A stretch of 64,000 nucleotides of DNA from assembly GCF_030408815.1 (NCBI RefSeq), contig NZ_CP047355.1, positions 1,922,001 to 1,986,000 on the forward strand. Direction: 5' to 3'. The stretch comes from Corynebacterium freiburgense (GTDB lineage Bacteria > Actinomycetota > Actinomycetes > Mycobacteriales > Mycobacteriaceae). The position numbers and the translations under genes were made by a program. Below, piece after piece: positions 38,802 to 47,409 of this stretch (positions are counted from its first letter, which is position 1; each line of letters starts with the position of its first letter). The notes beneath the pieces are model-generated. The model saw nothing but the letters and a program-made list of their open reading frames with translations, was not told the DNA's origin and did no database searches.

Positions 38802-39797
38802 ATGAATACCATTGATCAGAGGATTACAAAGCTGGACTCCCGTTATCGCGAATGGGTAAGCGAACACCCATATGCGGCTGTGGATTTCCGTGATGTGATT
38901 GAAGATTTATTGGTCGATTCGGGTATTACCTATGACCAGGTAACCGCCCGAGTAAAGGATTGGCGCTCATTAAGTACAAAGGCCCAAAAGACCACGCCGG
39001 AGGGGGCGCTTGCATACCCAGATCCTTGGCACGATATTCATGACATTGTTGGTGTTCGAATCACTACCTACCATTCCACTGAAATCCCCACGGTTGTTTC
39101 GGTGCTTCAGGATTCATTTCATGTGATTCGGTCAGTAGATAAGGCGGCTGAGACTCGCATTTCGGGTGGTTTTGGTTACGGTTCGCACCATGTCGTTGTT
39201 AAGGTGACCGATTCACAGGCTGAGTTAAGTTCATATCAGGGTTTTGTCTTTGAGGTGCAGATTCGGACGGTGCTACAACACGCGTGGGCGGAGTTTGAGC
39301 ATGATATTCGGTACAAGGGTTCGGGGCCTTCACTTGATCCGCGCATTGATCGGGCCTTTACGCTGGCCGCTGGCCTTATTGAATTAGCCGATCAACAGTT
39401 CGATCAAATTGCGGCAATTCAGGATGAGTCGCCTACACAATCGGAGGATGTATCGCTTTCCGCGGAAACACTACCAGGAGTGCTTTCGGTACTTATTGGG
39501 CATCGCTTCGCCCGTTCAAAATCCGAGTCCTATCGCTGGCTGGAAGAGATTTTGTCTGCAAATGGTATTTCTACAGTTACCCAACTAAAAGAACTGCTTA
39601 ATGAGAAAGACATTGCTTTAGTGGAAAAAGCTATGAAATACAGATTTAAGCCCGGCCATGTGCGAATCATTGATGATCTATTGTTGCGTCGCTTCGGCAA
39701 ACTACATATTGCGCGCACCACAAAAGGCCGCCGAGGAATATCGCGCGCAACCCGTCTTAAAGATAGGTTAGTAACTATGCGTTTAAGTGAGCATTAG
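38802..39797 (+). CDS. RelA/SpoT-domain small alarmone synthetase (RelS-like)
   Basis: The synthetase domain (about 60-195) shows HDIVGVRITTYH, AETRISGGFGYGSHHVVVKV and FEVQIRTVLQHAWAEFEHDI, the ATP- and GTP-binding signatures of (p)ppGpp synthetases. There is no HD hydrolase domain and no TGS/ACT regulatory tail; a helical C-terminal part (about 215-331) ends in a basic stretch. At 331 aa it is longer than most small alarmone synthetases and fits the corynebacterial RelS type that I recall near treY/treZ. ATG 38802 is used because coding similarity begins there. Confidence 0.85.
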   Translation: MNTIDQRITKLDSRYREWVSEHPYAAVDFRDVIEDLLVDSGITYDQVTARVKDWRSLSTKAQKTTPEGALAYPDPWHDIHDIVGVRITTYHSTEIPTVVSVLQDSFHVIRSVDKAAETRISGGFGYGSHHVVVKVTDSQAELSSYQGFVFEVQIRTVLQHAWAEFEHDIRYKGSGPSLDPRIDRAFTLAAGLIELADQQFDQIAAIQDESPTQSEDVSLSAETLPGVLSVLIGHRFARSKSESYRWLEEILSANGISTVTQLKELLNEKDIALVEKAMKYRFKPGHVRIIDDLLLRRFGKLHIARTTKGRRGISRATRLKDRLVTMRLSEH

Positions 39798-39843
39798 CGC
39801 TATGCTTATTATGTCAACGGTTATAAAAATGAGGAGTTTGTAT

Positions 39844-39966
39844 ATGGGTTTAACCCCTCTATCTTTAGATTTCATCCACGTGTGGGCGCTTTCTATAGCG
39901 GATTTTTTCCGGCCGCTAGGAATTAACTTCCCACCACCACATTGGGGTACTTTCGGGTCCCGTTAA
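39844..39966 (+). CDS. 40-aa ORF with strong ribosome binding site
   Basis: This ORF codes for 40 residues starting MGLTPLSLDFIHVWALSIAD and ending PPPHWGTFGSR. AGGAG lies seven bases before the ATG, better than most genes here, and a TATGCTTAT lies 34-42 bases upstream as a possible -10. The first half is an amphipathic or weakly membrane-active helix; the second half is Pro/Trp-rich. It ends six bases before the convergent S4 gene stop. I know no family; it may be a small membrane peptide or a leader. Confidence 0.5.
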   Translation: MGLTPLSLDFIHVWALSIADFFRPLGINFPPPHWGTFGSR

Positions 39967-39972
39967 TATCGT

Positions 39973-40341
39973 TTAATTTCTTCGACCTTGGAGCCGGTCG
40001 ATCTCACGGCGATCGCGTTTTGTGGGACGGCCGGCTCCTCTGTCTCTTCGGGGCATAGATGCTATTAGTTCTTTCGGGGGTGGCGGGGGCGAATGGTCGA
40101 TATAGCAGGTTCGCGCAATGGCCGCACCGACACGCTTTCGGATTGTTTCTACGACTTCAACCTCGTACTGGCGGTGGTCTACCCACACCCGAACTCGGTC
40201 CCCCGGCACGACTGTTTGGGAAGGCTTTACCGACGTTCCATTGAGTTTAACGTGCCCTGCTTTGCAGGCATCAGCGGCTTGGGTACGGGTTTTTGTTAGG
40301 CGGACTGCCCAGACCCAAGCGTCGATACGAACCCCCGTCAT
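39973..40341 (-). CDS. S4-domain RNA-binding protein (Hsp15/HslR-like)
   Basis: The 122-residue protein has an N-terminal S4 domain (VRIDAWVWAVRLTKTRTQAA, then ACKAGHVKLNGTSVKPSQTV and VPGDRVRVWV) and a basic C-terminal tail, RDRGAGRPTKRDRREIDRL. Hsp15 proteins bind stalled 50S subunits carrying tRNA. Actinobacterial members of this size are common; the exact target is not established here. It overlaps neither neighbour; the upstream membrane gene stops at its start. Confidence 0.88.
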   Translation of the reverse strand: MTGVRIDAWVWAVRLTKTRTQAADACKAGHVKLNGTSVKPSQTVVPGDRVRVWVDHRQYEVEVVETIRKRVGAAIARTCYIDHSPPPPPKELIASMPRRDRGAGRPTKRDRREIDRLQGRRN

Positions 40342-40575
40342 TTATTGGTTGTCCTTATAGTTTACGATGCGTTGCACCCTCCGATACGAGGAAAAACCAC
40401 CAACTACCGCGATTATCAATCCAAGGATAAGGAAGAAACTCGATCCGGTTAAAAATGCAAGCGCTGCCCCGCCAATCACACCTCCTGATACGGCAATCAC
40501 GCCATTTTTTGCGTGACGACGCACCGCCTGCTTACGGAGCTCAATTGGGTTACGGGGATACGGTTGCATAGTCAT
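40342..40575 (-). CDS. Small two-helix membrane protein
   Basis: The 77-residue protein has a basic N-terminus (IELRKQAVRRHAKN) and two transmembrane helices, NGVIAVSGGVIGGAALAFLT and FFLILGLIIAVVGGFSSY. No known domain. ATG 40575 is preferred because the longer reading overlaps the IMPACT gene. It abuts the S4 gene with no gap, so the two are likely expressed together. Confidence 0.7.
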   Translation of the reverse strand: MTMQPYPRNPIELRKQAVRRHAKNGVIAVSGGVIGGAALAFLTGSSFFLILGLIIAVVGGFSSYRRVQRIVNYKDNQ

Positions 40576-40586
40576 AGCACCCCATT

Positions 40587-41222
40587 CTAGACAGGATTTT
40601 CTACCCACTGGTGTCCGGCTTTGTTTATCTGGGTAGCACCTTGTGTCAGGGTGGCTATTGCCGCTGAAAGTTCCTCGTCAGTGCCTGGTGGCACCGCAAT
40701 GGTAAGGGTGACTTTTGTGCCGTAAGTGGTGTCCACGACGTCGAAACGCCGTGCCCTGAGTTCGGCTTCAATGCGGCCTGCAATATCGTGCCCTAGTTCC
40801 ACGGTGTAAAGCTCGCGGAACTCCCGGACAACACTTTGCACGTGCGGTAGGCACTGGGCAACGGCGTCGGAGTAGGCGCGAACCAACCCACCGGTACCGA
40901 GTTTGACACCACCGAAATAACGTACGACAACAGCCGCGATATCGAGCATGTCGCAGCCGCGAAGGACATCGAGCATGGGCTGACCAGCAGTGCCCGAGGG
41001 TTCCCCATCGTCACTGGATCGTTCGACCGCATTTGCGCCTTCAACATGGTAAATAAAGGCACTGCAATGATGGCGCGCATCTGGAAACTGGTGTTTTATT
41101 TCCGCAATAAATGCGCGTGCCTGTTCTTCATTTTGCACACGCCGAATAAACGTAAGGAATCGGGAGCGTTTAATTTCCAGTTCGTGGCTAAAAGTAAGCT
41201 CGGCGGCAGGCATGCGGTACAT
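40587..41222 (-). CDS. IMPACT/YigZ family protein
   Basis: The 211-residue protein shows the YigZ/UPF0029 pattern: EIKRSRFLTFIRRV at the N-terminus, HQFPDARHHCSAFIYHV near residue 45, SSDDGEPSGTAGQPML near 70 and VVVRYFGGVKLGTGGLVRAY near 100, followed by a C-terminal DUF1949-like half. The family is linked to translation regulation in eukaryotes and has no settled role in bacteria. GTG 41228 is a second possible start. It diverges from treZ. Confidence 0.92.
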   Translation of the reverse strand: MYRMPAAELTFSHELEIKRSRFLTFIRRVQNEEQARAFIAEIKHQFPDARHHCSAFIYHVEGANAVERSSDDGEPSGTAGQPMLDVLRGCDMLDIAAVVVRYFGGVKLGTGGLVRAYSDAVAQCLPHVQSVVREFRELYTVELGHDIAGRIEAELRARRFDVVDTTYGTKVTLTIAVPPGTDEELSAAIATLTQGATQINKAGHQWVENPV

Positions 41223-41246
41223 ATTCACTAGCTTAAGCTAGGAGTT

Positions 41247-42797
41247 ATGCAACGTTTTTCTGTTTGGGCACCGTACGCAAAAACCCTCGAACTGGTTATT
41301 GACGGCACAACTTACCCCATGACACGCGATCAGGAAATTTGGAGTAGTGATATCACTCCGGTTCCTGGAATGCGCTACGGGTATCGCATTAATGGAACAC
41401 TAGTTCCGGATCCGTGTTCGGAAAGCCAACCAAATGGCGTTCATGGCCTTAGCCAGGTAATCGAATCGGAGTTTCAGTGGCAATATGCTTGGGAAGGGCA
41501 GCAACGAAGCCTTATTTATGAACTCCATGTAGGTACTTTTGGTGGCGATTTCCGCGGCGTCGAAAAGCGGCTACCGTATTTGCAGAATTTAGGGGTCGGC
41601 GCTATCGAACTCATGCCCGTGCAACCGTTTGCCGGCGACCGAAATTGGGGCTACGACGGGGTGTTTTGGCATGCTGTGCAGGAATCATATGGTGGGGCGT
41701 TGGGCCTCAAAAAGCTTGTCGACGCCGCGCACGGCCACGGTATTGCTGTCTACCTCGATCTGGTCTATAACCATTTTGGGCCGGAAGGAAATTACACCAA
41801 TCTTTTTGGCCCATACACTGTGCCTCATGCAACTGCATGGGGTGATGCAATTAACCTCACGAATCCTTATGTACGCCAAAGCATTTGTGATGCAGCCTAC
41901 CGCTGGCTTACCGAATTCCATATCGATGGCTTCCGTTTAGATGCCACCCACACATACATCGATATCACGCTCTTAGATGACCTGGCGGAAATTGCACGAG
42001 AGGTCTCAAACAACACCGGAATTCCCCGCACCCTAATCGCCGAAGACTTACGCGATAGCCCTGATATCACCGACAAACATGGTATTCACCTACAGTGGAA
42101 CGACACGATCCACCATTGCATTCATAACCTAATAACCGGCGAAAACCATGCATACTACAAAGGCTATGGCAGTATCCCGAAACTCGTAGCAGCGATTAAC
42201 CACCGATACCCCAGCGTTATCTACACAACCACCCATGATCAAGTAGGTAACCGCCCACAAGGCGACCGACCAAGCCAAAACCTAAGCCCTGAACAACAAA
42301 TACTCAAGGCAGCAATCATCTGTGCTATTCCCTCAACGATAATGCTTTTTATGGGTGAAGAATACGGCGCCCAAACCCCATTTCCGTTTTTCTGCTCGCA
42401 TACCGATCCAGAACTTCAGCAAGCAACGCGGAAAGGCCGCAAAGAACTTTTCAAATATATGGGGCTAGATGCCCCCACGCTCGACCCCACCGACACAGCC
42501 ACCTTTGAAGCAGCAAAACTTGACTGGAACATCAACCACAATATTTTTGCCGCATACCAACGGCTTTTGAAACTACATACCGAAGCCCAGGAACCAGTTC
42601 GAGCTGTAGGCGGCAAAGGGTGGATTGCAATCCTTGGAAATACACCACTTATAGCGAATCTTTCTGCGAACACAATCACCCTACCTTTTGGCGGATCACT
42701 GGCCTATAGCTTTGGCAACCCAGTGATAGAAGAAACAAGCATTACTTTAAATCCGTGGGAATTTGCCTTTTGTAAAAACCTAGACCTTCGCGGGTAG
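41247..42797 (+). CDS. treZ: Malto-oligosyltrehalose trehalohydrolase
   Basis: TreZ releases trehalose from maltooligosyl trehalose made by TreY; in corynebacteria trehalose feeds mycolic acid envelope synthesis. The 516-residue GH13 enzyme has an N-terminal CBM48-like domain, NWGYDGVFWHAVQESYGG, YLDLVYNHFGPEGN, IDGFRLDATHTYID with the nucleophile Asp, LIAEDLRDSP with the acid Glu, and TTHDQVGNRPQGDR. TreY is not in the window. AGGAG precedes the ATG closely. The 3' end overlaps the convergent MFS gene by 18 bases. Confidence 0.95.
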   Translation: MQRFSVWAPYAKTLELVIDGTTYPMTRDQEIWSSDITPVPGMRYGYRINGTLVPDPCSESQPNGVHGLSQVIESEFQWQYAWEGQQRSLIYELHVGTFGGDFRGVEKRLPYLQNLGVGAIELMPVQPFAGDRNWGYDGVFWHAVQESYGGALGLKKLVDAAHGHGIAVYLDLVYNHFGPEGNYTNLFGPYTVPHATAWGDAINLTNPYVRQSICDAAYRWLTEFHIDGFRLDATHTYIDITLLDDLAEIAREVSNNTGIPRTLIAEDLRDSPDITDKHGIHLQWNDTIHHCIHNLITGENHAYYKGYGSIPKLVAAINHRYPSVIYTTTHDQVGNRPQGDRPSQNLSPEQQILKAAIICAIPSTIMLFMGEEYGAQTPFPFFCSHTDPELQQATRKGRKELFKYMGLDAPTLDPTDTATFEAAKLDWNINHNIFAAYQRLLKLHTEAQEPVRAVGGKGWIAILGNTPLIANLSANTITLPFGGSLAYSFGNPVIEETSITLNPWEFAFCKNLDLRG

Positions 42798-44270
42798 ATC
42801 TTCGCTTATCGTTTCAGTGCGCGGCAAGAACTTAGCCACGCACAGCGCCATACCAATACCTGTAACAAGCGCCACCGCAGAAGACGCGACAACGCCATTT
42901 CGGAATGCAGCGTCAGCCAAAGCAATAAGCTGATCATCTCCCGTTAGATGCGCTGCTGATAATGAATCTGCAATATGTTCTGGTACGCCCGCTCCATATA
43001 CCGCCATAAGAATGGAACCTAAAATTGCGGTACCAAATGCACCACCTAATTCATACCCAGTCTCGGATATTGAGGCAGCAGAACCTGCTCGATCTGGTGG
43101 TGCCGCAGCAAGAATATAGTCATTGGAAACTGGGTCAATCATGCCAACCCCAATGCCAAACACCGAGAAACCAATTGCTAGCCACATGCCGGAATTGCTA
43201 AATACGCCATAGGCATCGAGGCCCAAAATGCAACTGCCAATTGCGGTAATAACTAATGCGGCAGCCAATAGTGTTCGCGGCGAATGCCAAGCCATAATAT
43301 GCCCTGTGACTAGCGATGCAATCATAGCGAATACCAAGCCGGGCACCATCAATAAACCGGCAACAATAACTGAATAGCCCAAAACTACTTGCAGATATTG
43401 GCTGAGGTAAAACAGCACACCAATATACAAAAACATGGAAATACCATTGACTAAAACCACTGTTGCATATGTGGAATTTGAAAGCAGCTGAATATCAATC
43501 AATGGATGCGCTGCTTTCCGCAAATGACGAACCAACAGCAAAATAGCAACGGCAGCAACTCCGGCAAGGGCGATTGCATGTAGCTTTGGCCCTTCTACCG
43601 GAATCACTTTCACTGCATAGACAAGTGAAAATAGGGAAATAATGCTTAATATGGCACCGGTAATATCAAATGGTTGCGGATTCGAAGATACGGAACTAGG
43701 CAATAGCCACGCTCCACCCAGCACTAATATGGCGACCAAAGGAACATTAATAAAAAAGACCGAACCCCAACTGAAATATTGTAAAAGTACGCCACCGATT
43801 AGCGGGCCGGCTGCCGCACCAACAGAATATACAGCAACCCAAATAGAAACCGCTTTTGCCCGTTCCTTCGGATCCTGGAACATTGCCCGAATTAAGGAAA
43901 GCGTTGATGGCATAAGGGTCGCCCCAGCCGCACCTTGCAATGCACGACCAATAATAAGCATTTCAGGGGTGGTGGATAATCCAGCAATAATTGAGGCGAT
44001 CCCAAAGAATACTGCCCCAAAAAGCAATACGCGGCGGCGTCCAATACGGTCGCCTAATGTACCCATGGTGATGAGTAATGAGGCAAGCACAAACGCATAT
44101 ACATCTACAATCCAAAGGGTTTGTGTTGCCGAGGGATTTAAAGAAGCTGTAATTGTAGGAATTGCGAAATTTAAAACCGTAGTATCAATTGCGAGAATGC
44201 CAACTGCGATGGACAGGACAACAAGGCCCCACCATCGCTGTGGATATGAGGTTATTTGCTTTTGAGTCAT
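42780..44270 (-). CDS. MFS drug-type exporter, DHA2 (14-TM) family
   Basis: The 496-residue protein has 14 hydrophobic segments and DHA2 family motifs: TTVLNFAIPTITASL in helix 1, LWIVDVYAFVLASLLITMGTL, DRIGRRRVLLFGA, and the motif C-like SVGAAAGPLIGGVLLQYFSW. Such transporters export lipophilic drugs or metabolites with the proton gradient. The substrate is unknown. Its ATG directly follows the ilvA stop (TAA-ATG), so it is co-transcribed with ilvA. Confidence 0.9.
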   Translation of the reverse strand: MTQKQITSYPQRWWGLVVLSIAVGILAIDTTVLNFAIPTITASLNPSATQTLWIVDVYAFVLASLLITMGTLGDRIGRRRVLLFGAVFFGIASIIAGLSTTPEMLIIGRALQGAAGATLMPSTLSLIRAMFQDPKERAKAVSIWVAVYSVGAAAGPLIGGVLLQYFSWGSVFFINVPLVAILVLGGAWLLPSSVSSNPQPFDITGAILSIISLFSLVYAVKVIPVEGPKLHAIALAGVAAVAILLLVRHLRKAAHPLIDIQLLSNSTYATVVLVNGISMFLYIGVLFYLSQYLQVVLGYSVIVAGLLMVPGLVFAMIASLVTGHIMAWHSPRTLLAAALVITAIGSCILGLDAYGVFSNSGMWLAIGFSVFGIGVGMIDPVSNDYILAAAPPDRAGSAASISETGYELGGAFGTAILGSILMAVYGAGVPEHIADSLSAAHLTGDDQLIALADAAFRNGVVASSAVALVTGIGMALCVAKFLPRTETISEDLPAKV

Positions 44271-45572
44271 TTACACTAAGAAATCGTATTCTGGGGTTCC
44301 GGGTTTTAATTGCTGGGTATGAATCCGTGACGTGGCCATGCGCTCTAATAGCGGATCTAAATCACTAGCGCTACCAAGTTGCAAGCCAACAAGCGCCGTT
44401 CCAGTTTCACGGTTATTTCGCTTTAAGTATTCGAATCGTGTGATGTCATCATTTGGGCCAAGTACTTCTGAAAGAAAATGCTTAAGCTGACCAGGTTCTT
44501 GAGGAAAATCTACTAGGAAATAGTGTTTTAATCCGCGGTGCACAAGTGAGCGCTCCACAATCTCTGCATACCGTAAAACATCATTGTTTCCCCCAGATAT
44601 GATACACACAACCACATCGCCCTTGCGAAGCTTCATCTCCTTTAATCCCGCAACCGACAATGCGCCAGCTGGTTCGGCAACAATGCCCTCGGATTGATAA
44701 AGCTCTAGCATTTCAGTACATACGGCGCCTTCACTAACACCAAGCATATGGAGCCGTGAACGGTTCGCATCAACAATGCGATAGTTGACCTCACCAATGC
44801 GCTTCACAGCAGCACCATCTACAAATGGGTCAATGTGTTCTAGGGTTACTGGGCCATCATTATCAAGCGCAGCCTGCATTGATGCCGCAGATGTGGGTTC
44901 AACACCAACCACCGCAGTATGGGGTGCCATATCAGCCAAATAACTCAAGACTCCGGCGATTAAACCACCCCCGCCAACTGGCACAATAATGGTGTCAGCG
45001 TTTTTTCCAAGGGCAGAAAGCTGCGAAAGTATTTCTGCCGCAACAGTACCTTGGCCGACGACCGTATCCCGCGCATCGAAGGGCTCCACTACGGTTGCGC
45101 CAGTACGGGCGGCGTCGTCACGCGCGGCAGCAGCTGCTTCATCAAAACTATTGCCGGTAACAACAACATCAATGAATTCGCCACCATGTACCCGAATTCG
45201 GTCAAGTTTTTGCTTTGGTGTTTGGTTTGGAACGTAGATCCGCCCCTGGATTCCTAAAGTTCGGCATACATAGGCTACACCTTGCGCATGATTACCTGCC
45301 GACGCCGCGACAATACCCGCCGCACGTTGCTCATCGGTTAACTGCGCAACATTGTTATAGGCTCCACGGATTTTATAGGAACGGACGTCCTGTAGATCTT
45401 CTCGCTTAAGATAAACCTGAGCGCCAGTTTCTTCCGAAAGACGAGGACAATACTGCAAAGGTGTTGGAGCGATCACAGCAGAAATTCGCGCCTGCGCCAT
45501 TTGAATATCTGCAGCTCGAACTGGCTCCAGATCATTAGAAAGGGCGGGAACTGCAACTGCATGATCGGTCAT
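44271..45572 (-). CDS. ilvA: Threonine ammonia-lyase (threonine dehydratase)
   Basis: IlvA deaminates threonine to 2-oxobutanoate, the first step to isoleucine. The 433-residue PLP enzyme has YLKREDLQDVRSYKIRGAYN with the PLP lysine, ASAGNHAQGVAYVCR, VPVGGGGLIAGVLSYLAD for phosphate binding and CIISGGNND near residue 310, followed by one ACT-like regulatory domain (about 340-433) rather than the two in E. coli IlvA. A perfect palindrome, GCTCATATATGAGC (45603-45616), lies 31 bases upstream, in the promoter region. Confidence 0.95.
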   Translation of the reverse strand: MTDHAVAVPALSNDLEPVRAADIQMAQARISAVIAPTPLQYCPRLSEETGAQVYLKREDLQDVRSYKIRGAYNNVAQLTDEQRAAGIVAASAGNHAQGVAYVCRTLGIQGRIYVPNQTPKQKLDRIRVHGGEFIDVVVTGNSFDEAAAAARDDAARTGATVVEPFDARDTVVGQGTVAAEILSQLSALGKNADTIIVPVGGGGLIAGVLSYLADMAPHTAVVGVEPTSAASMQAALDNDGPVTLEHIDPFVDGAAVKRIGEVNYRIVDANRSRLHMLGVSEGAVCTEMLELYQSEGIVAEPAGALSVAGLKEMKLRKGDVVVCIISGGNNDVLRYAEIVERSLVHRGLKHYFLVDFPQEPGQLKHFLSEVLGPNDDITRFEYLKRNNRETGTALVGLQLGSASDLDPLLERMATSRIHTQQLKPGTPEYDFLV

Positions 45573-45602
45573 GAATGCACATTCTAGCCCTTAGGAACCA
45601 AA

Positions 45603-45616
45603 GCTCATATATGAGC
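45603..45616. promoter_or_regulatory. Palindrome upstream of ilvA (candidate operator)
   Basis: GCTCATATATGAGC is a perfect 14-bp palindrome 31 bases upstream of the ilvA ATG. The position suits an operator or an overlap with the -10 region, but no regulator is known for this sequence. Confidence 0.35.
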
Positions 45617-45755
45617 ATTGCCCCTTAGGACAGCCAGGTTCAGGAAACGTCACACTATTTTCTCCCGAAACCCCAAAAAACCAGCTAAATTGTGCACTTT
45701 GAGATTGCCGCCGAAAGTTAGACTGGTTTTTCGTTCTATGGTGTTTTTGGAGTGT

Positions 45756-45878
45756 GGCTGGGTTGTGGTTACGTTGGGGCGGGGTTGTGGGCTGGGTTGT
45801 GGTTACGTTGGGGCGGGGTTGTGGGCGGGGTTACGCCGGGCTTTGCCAGGGTTGCGCCGGGCCTTGCCTGGGTTGCAA
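45756..45878. repeat. 34-bp tandem and G-rich tract at edge of block R4
   Basis: A 34-base unit beginning GGCTGGGTTGTGGTTACG occurs twice without a gap (45756-45789, 45790-45823). A partial third copy follows, then GCCGGGCTTTGCC / GCCGGGCCTTGCC repeats. The plus strand is very rich in G runs. Confidence 0.8.
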
Positions 45879-46020
45879 AAGGCAGATTTGTGTTGTGGGC
45901 TTTTGGTTTGGGGGTGTGAGCTGGGAAAATGCGGTGGTGGGTTGTGGGTGATGTGAAATCTGCCTGATTTTGGGGTGTGGGGTGTCAGATCTGCCTGATA
46001 TTTTGGGCTGGTGGGCTGAA
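45879..46020 (+). repeat. Module B repeat, copy in block R4 (diverged)
   Basis: It starts AAGGCAGATTTGTGTTGTGG and ends TTTTGGGCTGGTGGGCTG, with reverse arms AAATCTGCCTG and TCAGATCTGCCTG near its right side, in the same layout as 3639-3810 but shorter and more diverged. Confidence 0.8.
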
Positions 46021-46042
46021 AATCCAGGGCTTCCCGGGGGCT

Positions 46043-46140
46043 TGATAGGCCTACCCTATCGAACTGGTGATGTTTTCATCCCAAGTGTCGCAGATTCCAT
46101 AAAATCCGCCGAAAAAATGGAATCTGTGACAACACGCCCA
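46043..46140 (+). repeat. Module A repeat reduced to one hairpin, copy R4
   Basis: The short stem region (TTGATAGG...CCTATC) and the GGTGATGTTTTCATC leader are those in front of hairpin 1 of R1 and R2, but the only hairpin (46086-46131) is followed directly by AACACGCCCAACC, which normally follows hairpin 3. The middle two hairpins are missing, as expected from recombination between arms. Confidence 0.85.
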
Positions 46141-46296
46141 ACCCGCCCCAAAAAGTCAGCCAAAGAGCCCAAAAGCCGGAAGTGTCCCAATTGCCTGTTG
46201 GGAATAACCCACCCTGAAGTGGGTAGATTTTGCAAAATCTAAGTTTTGTAAAGATTATTCTTAGGTAAATTTTATTCCAATGAAAGGTGAGGTGCT
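46141..46296. other. Leader of the Excalibur gene with a palindrome and a possible zinc-ribbon fragment
   Basis: One frame reads RKCPNCLLGITHPEVGRFC before a stop at 46240, like half a zinc ribbon, without a credible start because the frame runs back into the repeat. AGATTTTGCAAAATCT (46225-46240) is a perfect 16-bp palindrome, preceded by a small CCCAC/GTGGG stem. It may be an operator or a decayed gene end. Confidence 0.4.
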
Positions 46297-46845
46297 ATGG
46301 CCAATACTTTTCCCTACACCGGGGGAGGTCCCAACGCTGGTAAGCCTTCATCCACAGGAAAAACAATCGGCATTGGTTGCGCCGCATTCTTCCTGCTATT
46401 CACACTTATGGTCGGCTGTGTAGGCGTGGTAGCAAATGGAAGCTCAAAACCCACCACTGCTTCTGCTACTAAAACGGTTACCACGACAATGACGACAGTG
46501 AAGACATCGACGAAAACCAAAACCGTAACTTCCACAGCGTCCCCCACAACTGAGCCAAGTGAACCGGTAAAAGAAGTTGAACCAGTGTCCTCCCAAACGG
46601 AAGACGACAATGACCGAAACCAGATTCACGGTTTCGTGGCCCCTCCACCTGCGCCAGCCCCTCCACCTGCGCCAGCCCCAGCACCAGCACCAGCACCCGC
46701 ACCAGCACCAGCACCCGACGTGTACTACCAAAACTGTGATGCTGTACGAGCTGCAGGAGCCGCACCGTTGTACGCTGGACAACCGGGATACCGCAGTGGT
46801 CTGGACGGAGATAATGATGGCGTAGCTTGCGAAAAGAAGCGCTAA
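46297..46845 (+). CDS. Membrane-anchored Excalibur domain protein
   Basis: The 182-residue protein has one N-terminal membrane segment (about 24-46, GIGCAAFFLLFTLMVGCVGV), a Thr/Lys-rich stretch, a Pro-Ala repeat spacer (about 110-143) and a C-terminal Excalibur domain: YYQNCDAVRAAGAAPLYAGQ, then DGDNDGVACEKK, with the calcium-binding Asp loop and two cysteines. Excalibur domains are extracellular calcium-binding modules near nucleases and wall proteins. The likely location is cell wall, anchored in the membrane. No nuclease is adjacent. Confidence 0.88.
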   Translation: MANTFPYTGGGPNAGKPSSTGKTIGIGCAAFFLLFTLMVGCVGVVANGSSKPTTASATKTVTTTMTTVKTSTKTKTVTSTASPTTEPSEPVKEVEPVSSQTEDDNDRNQIHGFVAPPPAPAPPPAPAPAPAPAPAPAPAPDVYYQNCDAVRAAGAAPLYAGQPGYRSGLDGDNDGVACEKKR

Positions 46846-46990
46846 ATTAAAAATCACAGCCTTGCCCGACTTCACTGCAACCAGAATCAGTTACGGTCGC
46901 GCCTTTCGCTCGTGGAATTCCTGGTATCGCTTATGACCGTTAAACCTTCACCTTGGGAATGCTTCCTGATTTTGGCAAAGTAGAAAAGCA

Positions 46991-47354
46991 ATGAGCTCCC
47001 AATGGAAAAACAACCAAGCACTACGCTAAAGGGTTTTTCATTTCCCTTGGGATGTTTGCACTAACTACCGTTGTGGTTTTTGGTTAGGTGGCAAACCGAG
47101 ATCTCTGGTTTATCATTGCCTCTGCTGCCGTATTTTCGGTGGCTAGCGGATTTTGGCGAACCTACCGGAAATCTTCATCATTTCGCTCACCACTCCGGTA
47201 CTCACCACTCCAGTACTCACCACAACTCCGCGCTAGCCGCTACCCCGCTGTCCAACTACCTTTCAGAGGCGCTACCCACCGGCAAAGGCGCTACCCACCG
47301 GCAAAGGCAATTACCCCACCAGCGCCAAAAGCAGCACCAGCGCTTCAAAGGTGA
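46991..47354 (+). pseudogene. Decayed small membrane protein gene
   Basis: An ATG at 46991 opens MSSQWKNNQALR, then stops. A +1 shift gives HYAKGFFISLGMFALTTVVV followed by FG and an amber codon (TAG) that directly precedes GTG 47088, and the same frame continues ANRDLWFIIASAAVFSVASG. Read together these make a natural two-helix membrane protein broken by one frameshift and one nonsense change. The 3' part is filled with short direct repeats (GGCGCTACCCACCGGCAAA twice at about 47269-47306). A short protein from GTG 47088 remains possible. Confidence 0.5.
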
Positions 47355-47409
47355 TGGCGTTTTGCCAGTTTAAAAGGCTGGTGCTGTGAGGCGGTAAGGC
47401 GTGCGATCG

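Noticed and set aside
43642..44265. 207-aa plus-strand ORF opposite the MFS transporter
   Set aside because: It is antisense to a clear 14-helix transporter and has no domain or start signal.
45970..46242. 90-aa ORF ending in a zinc-ribbon-like sequence
   Set aside because: Most of the frame is repeat sequence and no start fits; only the last 25 codons look coding, so it is recorded as a fragment, not a gene.
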